Part shown: in pieces, positions 59,901 through 64,000 of the stretch
How positions within the stretch are numbered: position 1 is the stretch's first letter
How the letters are laid out: every line of letters starts with the position of its first letter
Assembly (NCBI GenBank): GCA_910578865.1
Contig: CAJTRM010000012.1
Coordinates: 30,985-94,984 of the forward strand
Length of the DNA stretch: 64,000 nucleotides
Direction: 5' to 3'
From: an uncultured Dorea sp.
GTDB taxonomy: Bacteria > Bacillota_A > Clostridia > Lachnospirales > Lachnospiraceae
Translations under genes and position numbers: made by a program
Notes under the pieces: model-generated
The model's database searches: none
What the model saw: the letters and a program-made list of their open reading frames with translations, nothing else
What the model was told of the DNA's origin: nothing

Positions 59901-61187
59901 TTACTGTTCTACAGCCATTCCAAAGGAACGATATACAGCGTTTCTGTCAATATATTCTGTTCTGATCAGGCCTGACATCCAGGGACGGACGGCAGCCTGC
60001 TCCCGCTTGTCATCAATCAGGGAATCCAGCGAATCCATAAACTTTTCTGCAAATGGCTCAAAAGATTTCTTTAGAATATCGGATAATTTGTCACTGATTC
60101 CTGATTTCTCAATATCGCTCTCTAAAGCTTTATATTGTTCTGCAAGGTAGCTTCCCAACGCACTGTCACTTTTTTCAACATTCCAATCCGGCCTCTGAAG
60201 CTGCGAAGAGAGTGCTTTTGCGTACATTCCGGCATAAACCAGATCTTTCTCACTATACGGAGCCTGCACAGGATCAGCCTGAAACTGTGCCGAATCCTCA
60301 GAAACATGTTTCCGCAGCTGCGACGCCATATAGGCATCGTCCTGTTTCAGCCACTGCTTTTCAGAAGCGGTGATCTCTGAGTAAATATCATTTTGCCCAA
60401 GATAAGAAAGATATGCGTCCGCTTTTCCGTCTATTACCGAAAAAACGCTGTTCCTCATCTCATCGGCTGTCCCGGATTGCCCGAGGCCTTCATAAAAACC
60501 TCCTATATTATCTGCATAGGAATCTGCCATTTCTTCCTTTGCCTGTGCATAGATCTGCTCCAGCTTCTGTAATTCACTCTCCTGCTTTTCTCCGGTAAAC
60601 TGGTTCTGAATGCGGTCTTTCAGAACAGCATACCGGGACGCGAGGAAATCTGCTTTTTGTTCCAGTCGTTCCACATTATCAAAGCGGATGCCCATCCGAA
60701 TGAAGTCCTCCTTCACTCCACGCCAGTCAATCTCTGTCCCCAGCCCCTTCTCCTCTAATTCTTTTTGGAAATTCTCCAGATCAGACCTGGAAATATTGTC
60801 TCTTAAGATCAACTTTACCGGCTTGGAGTAGTCACAGACAAAAGTATCTCCGTCAAAATATCCGTCAATGCGTGACTGCTTCATATATTGATCGATAAGT
60901 GCATCTTCTTCTGTAAGTTCTCCCTGTTCAGACGGAGGAAGCAGCTCCCTTTTTAATCTTTCGTCCGGAGCAGCATACGTATACGTAACAGACGGCATCA
61001 CCTGCATTTGGTTTCCACTTGGCCCATAGATACCCGTTTCATTGATGTGCTGATATCGAGAACCAATTTCCAGGCGGTCTTTCAGAGACGACATCGCTGA
61101 TGATTGAATACGAGGTACGCCCGCCCGCTTCTGAACGGCACCCATATTATGAAAATTCTGATTTATCCCTATCTTTCCGATATACAT
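59901..61187 (-). CDS. Unknown helical protein of flagellar-locus character
   Basis: 428 residues, no signal peptide, no membrane segment. It begins MYIGKIGINQNFHNMGAVQK, similar in style to small secreted flagellar-type proteins. Residues 90-170 are mixed alpha/beta (CDYSKPVKLILRDNISRSDLE), and the rest is long helices rich in Glu, Lys and Gln (about 175-400). I do not recognise a family. AAAGGAGGTAATGG precedes the ATG. It converges on the chemoreceptor across a strong terminator. The link with motility is by position and style only. Confidence 0.6.
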   Translation of the reverse strand: MYIGKIGINQNFHNMGAVQKRAGVPRIQSSAMSSLKDRLEIGSRYQHINETGIYGPSGNQMQVMPSVTYTYAAPDERLKRELLPPSEQGELTEEDALIDQYMKQSRIDGYFDGDTFVCDYSKPVKLILRDNISRSDLENFQKELEEKGLGTEIDWRGVKEDFIRMGIRFDNVERLEQKADFLASRYAVLKDRIQNQFTGEKQESELQKLEQIYAQAKEEMADSYADNIGGFYEGLGQSGTADEMRNSVFSVIDGKADAYLSYLGQNDIYSEITASEKQWLKQDDAYMASQLRKHVSEDSAQFQADPVQAPYSEKDLVYAGMYAKALSSQLQRPDWNVEKSDSALGSYLAEQYKALESDIEKSGISDKLSDILKKSFEPFAEKFMDSLDSLIDDKREQAAVRPWMSGLIRTEYIDRNAVYRSFGMAVEQ

Positions 61188-61420
61188 TTACCATTACCTC
61201 CTTTTACAGACATCGGCGGATTTACTTTTTATCCAATCCAAAACTATAATAAATCAATTGCCCTTATTCTATATATCGTCATATCACGCAAAATATAAAG
61301 GTAGAAAGAAATACTTCATTCTTTCAGAGTCATGTACATCCAAGGCGCTCCTTTCATTCAAAAAGCAGCCCGGTATTAACATTCGTGAAAATATACCTGT
61401 CTTTTCTCAGCAAAATGGGG

Positions 61421-61480
61421 TATAATATGTTTGATATGCGGCAGGACAAACTGCCGGAAATAAATTCACAGAAAAGGAGA
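61421..61480 (+). promoter_or_regulatory. -10 box and ribosome binding site of rubredoxin
   Basis: GGGGTATAATATG gives a perfect -10 TATAAT at 61421-61426; the -35 (TGTCTT at 61398) is weak. AAAAGGAGA (61472-61480) sets the start at 61487. The rest of 61188-61420 holds no gene I can support. Confidence 0.6.
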
Positions 61481-61486
61481 ATAGCC

Positions 61487-61642
61487 ATGAAATATGTATG
61501 TGACGTATGTGCTTGGGAATATGACGAGGAGGCAGGATATCCGGACGGCGGAATCGCACCGGGAACAAAATGGGAGGATGTGCCGGACGATTTCGAGTGT
61601 CCGCTCTGCTCTGTAGGAAAAGATCAGTTCTCTGAAGTGTAA
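61487..61642 (+). CDS. Rubredoxin
   Basis: 51 residues, typical length. The iron site is formed by CDVCAWEYDEEAG (CxxC, residues 4-7) and CPLCSVGKDQF (CxxC, about 38-41), with PGTKWEDVPDDFECP between. It carries single electrons, often to superoxide reductase or rubrerythrin in anaerobes. The ATG at 61487 is fixed by AAAAGGAGA; a longer frame from 61385 would add residues before the first CxxC. It stands alone, with its own -10 box and a terminator hairpin 20 bases after the stop. Confidence 0.96.
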   Translation: MKYVCDVCAWEYDEEAGYPDGGIAPGTKWEDVPDDFECPLCSVGKDQFSEV

Positions 61643-61662
61643 ACAACTTTTATGAATCATGT

Positions 61663-61693
61663 ATGGGGCATATCAGTCTTTGATATGCCCCAT
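61663..61693. terminator. Terminator of rubredoxin / ABC permease remnant
   Basis: ATGGGGCATATCA (61663-61675) pairs perfectly with 61681-61693. It lies between the convergent rubredoxin gene and the permease remnant. Confidence 0.85.
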
Positions 61694-61709
61694 TATCATT
61701 GATCTCAGT

Positions 61710-63638
61710 CTATTTCTCCAGCCTGCCGCACAGTAGTTCCGGCACAGCCAGACATATTGCTGCCAGGGCCCCGGCCATTACGGCAAGCCACCCGATGGGA
61801 TAATGGAAGGTAAAGTATGAAAGCCGCCTCTCCATATAGATACAGATCAACCGCAGGATCACGCTCCCGGCCGTCACCGTCAGCGCCGTCACGATCAGGC
61901 AGTAATACAGCCCTTCCATTGCCACAAGCCTTCTTTTCTGCCTTTTAGTCATCCCGATACTCTCCATGACCTCAAACTCTTTCCTTCTGGATATCATTCC
62001 CGTAACCATAACATTAAAATAATTGGTAAGCCCCGCAAAGAGAAGCACCGCGCTGATACTTCCCAGGATCGTGCGGTTGCCCCGGATATAGTTTTCCGCC
62101 TCTGCAAGAAGGTCTGACCTGCCGATCATAAAGATTCCTGCTTCCCCTTCCTCGTCTTCTGCCGTTCCGGGCAGTTCTGCACGCCTTTGGTTCTCCTCAA
62201 GGATGATATTTTGAATCTCCCGTTTTACCTCCGGCTCCTTTGCATCTTCCACATCCAGTTCCATATAGAGTGTCTTTTTCTCTGTTGGGAGTTTTGCAAA
62301 GCCTTCCTCTCTGATCAGGTAATACACCATCCCCTCCGAGCCATGCCAGGACTGCTGAATCGCCGGAAACCCTTCCTCCCGGTTATCCATATATCCGCAC
62401 AGGGAAAATTCCTCCGACCGCTTCCTGTCCGCGTCCCGCGCTTCTGCCGCAGCATCTCTCTCATCCGGAGTCATCTGATGAAAGGAAACTAATTGCTCCT
62501 TTGACCACATAGCAGTAAAATATACCAGCTCCCCTACACTTTCTTCTGCCGCTTTTTCCTGCTCCGGGGACAGCATATGGTCATGGAGGAGCATCACGCC
62601 GGTACCGTTCTCCAGGCTGTCCATATCTACCGGAAGATGATGGTTCTCTGCATATTCCCGCAGTTCCTTTATCTCTTCTCTTCCGAGAATCTGAAGCACA
62701 TCCTCGTTGGCACTCTCCACCATGGAATACTCTTCATCATATCCAATGCCTTCTTTTACCTGGACATTTTCATTATAATCTGTAATAAAAGGGCGGATGC
62801 CCTTCCGGGAGACTGTAGAAAACATGTAGGCTCCCTCCATCACATAGGAGGTTTCCTGTTTTACACCATCAATGCTGAGAAGCTTTTCTCTGGCCTCGTC
62901 AGAAACAGGGGAAAATTCATCATAGTCATTTCCATACAAAAGACAGAAGTTGCTTCCTTTCGTCTCCATCATATCCTCTCCCGGATCTCTCGTCTTATAC
63001 TCGTTCCCGTAGCCCTCCTGCTGGCCCCACCGGCTGAACTCCCCTGCAATCAGAAAATCCGGACATTGCTCAATCACATGCACATAATCGCTGCCGTCTG
63101 TGATCACCACCGATGAAAGAAATGCAGCCATACCAAGAAAGATGGAAAAGACCGCCGCAAAAAACCTTCCCCGATATCTGGTCAGATTCTGCCGGGCCAT
63201 AACACACAGTTCTCTGTCTGCGCTCCTTCTTTTATGATTTTTTATAGAATGTACCTTCCCGCTGTCCTTCTTTCTTTTACTTTTTACATCTGTATAGCCG
63301 ATACTCTCCACACAGGAGGCATTTACCACACGGTAAATGACACACGCAGAAATGCCTGACGTAATCAGTCCTGCAAAGACCACAGCGGCAATCAGGATAC
63401 TCCAGCGGAAAAACCTTACTTCCCCGGCTCCCCCGAACCTGCTTAAATACTGTCTCCCCAAAATCTCCGGCACGGCAGCCTTAAGGACAACGGCAGACAG
63501 GGCCGTTCCGGCCAATATACCGGATTGCAGTGCACGTTGAATTTGTCCGTAATAGATTCGGCGGATCTGTTTTCTCGTGGCTCCGATAGTATTGATCAGC
63601 CCCATCTGGCGGATATCACCCGCCATGGAAATCCCCAT
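61710..63638 (-). pseudogene. FtsX-like ABC permease, 5' end lost to an insertion sequence
   Basis: 642 codons remain. The frame begins MGISMAGDIRQMGLINTIGATRKQIRR, which in MacB/FtsX-type permeases lies well inside the first FtsX domain, so roughly the first 250 residues, including the first membrane helix, are missing. What remains has helices near 35-55, 80-105 and 160-185, a large extracellular domain (about 190-500) and a complete second FtsX domain (ISRRKEFEVMESIGMTKRQKRR). An in-frame TGA lies 12 bases before the apparent ATG, already in the adjoining mobile element. Related permeases work in peptide-antibiotic sensing or export. This copy is probably inactive. Confidence 0.8.
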
Positions 63639-63639
63639 A

Positions 63640-64000
63640 ATATTATATACTCAAACTTCGCACTTGAATAAGTGCCTATGCACCTTGAAAATTCAATAAG
63701 AACTGGCATAAAAATAGCATGAAACCGTCTGGTTTTGATATAATTGAGTTGTTCAGAAACAATCATATATCCGGAGGCTCATGCTATGAATAAAAGTATA
63801 ACACAAGACAATCAAAATGATAACCAGATTTCGAAATCTATCAGAAGATTTTTTACACGGTTTCATCTTTCTTCTGCATTGAAATCTGCTAATGCATACA
63901 AAAAGAAGGGGATTCCTGCAGCGCTGATTTTCCAGTATCTGTTTCTTTTGATATTTTCAAACAGAAGTATGTATATGAACCTGTTGATTGGAAAAGATAC
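63640..64000 (+). mobile_element. Insertion sequence, left part (runs off the window)
   Basis: The permease frame ends abruptly near 63640 and a different sequence with its own transposase begins. A short stem (GCACTT at 63660 with AAGTGC at 63670) lies close to the edge. The exact terminal repeat and target duplication cannot be set because the right end is outside the window. Confidence 0.7.
63786..64000 (+). CDS. Transposase, N-terminal part
   Basis: The frame from the ATG at 63786 is open to the window end (71 full codons). It begins MNKSITQDNQNDNQISKSIR and contains FFTRFHLSSALKSANAYKKK and IFQYLFLLIFSNRSMYMNL, an N-terminus typical of IS4-like transposases of Clostridia. GGAGG lies at 63772-63776. 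The DDE catalytic region is beyond the window, so the exact family is not certain. Confidence 0.75.
   Translation, partial: MNKSITQDNQNDNQISKSIRRFFTRFHLSSALKSANAYKKKGIPAALIFQYLFLLIFSNRSMYMNLLIGKD

Overview
The window comes from a low-to-mid GC Gram-positive anaerobe of the Clostridia, most probably a Lachnospiraceae. The indications are a CIRCE-controlled hrcA-grpE-dnaK-dnaJ operon, a CBS/DRTGG family II pyrophosphatase, ECF transport, a small rubredoxin, NlpC/P60 wall hydrolases with coiled coils, wall-anchored BspA/InlB-type surface proteins, strong AGGAGG ribosome binding sites, and no outer-membrane functions. The genus cannot be fixed from the sequence. I see no rRNA, tRNA, CRISPR array or prophage.

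Region 1 (1-14255, minus strand) is one tightly coupled nine-gene operon for an exopolysaccharide of the Pel type: a PelD-like receptor, PelE, a DUF2194 protein, PelF and PelG, followed by a second glycosyltransferase, a large polytopic membrane protein, a DUF4874/DUF4832 glycosidase-like protein and a Wzx-type flippase cut by the window edge. Two things stand out. The PelD-like protein carries a degenerate SDR/epimerase domain at its N-terminus and an intact RxxD c-di-GMP site in a degenerate GGDEF domain. The best promoter of the operon has a run of ten G inside an 18-bp spacer between TTGACA and TAAAAT, the layout of a phase-variable promoter.

Region 2 (14323-41059) is mostly core metabolism and housekeeping: heat-shock operon, RarA, TcdA, a polysaccharide deacetylase, MATE exporter, flavin reductase, pyrophosphatase, S1 protein, NAD synthetase, Hsp33, a methyltransferase, two NlpC/P60 hydrolases, a CPBP protease, a ProX-type deacylase, a tRNA-dihydrouridine synthase, a GH13 alpha-glucosidase with a divergent AraC regulator, and a ThrE-type exporter.

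Region 3 (41071-61187) is an accessory surface, motility and signalling region. It holds a YjfB-like protein, a coiled-coil protein and a FliD-like protein without other flagellar genes; a kinase and an ECF S component; an XpaC - vWA - TelA operon; two tandem paralogous surface proteins with an unusual ALRTGD sorting signal; a PilZ protein and a REC-GGDEF diguanylate cyclase; adenosine deaminase with a GPH symporter; a chemoreceptor; and another unknown protein of flagellar-locus character. With the Pel operon, the window therefore holds a possible c-di-GMP maker (REC-GGDEF) and two possible readers (PilZ, PelD-like).

Region 4 (61487-64000) has a rubredoxin and an ABC permease gene whose 5' end is replaced by an insertion sequence that runs off the window. 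The phase-variable, SDR-fused Pel operon is the best candidate for an undescribed system; the orphan flagellar-like genes and the XpaC-vWA-TelA module come next.
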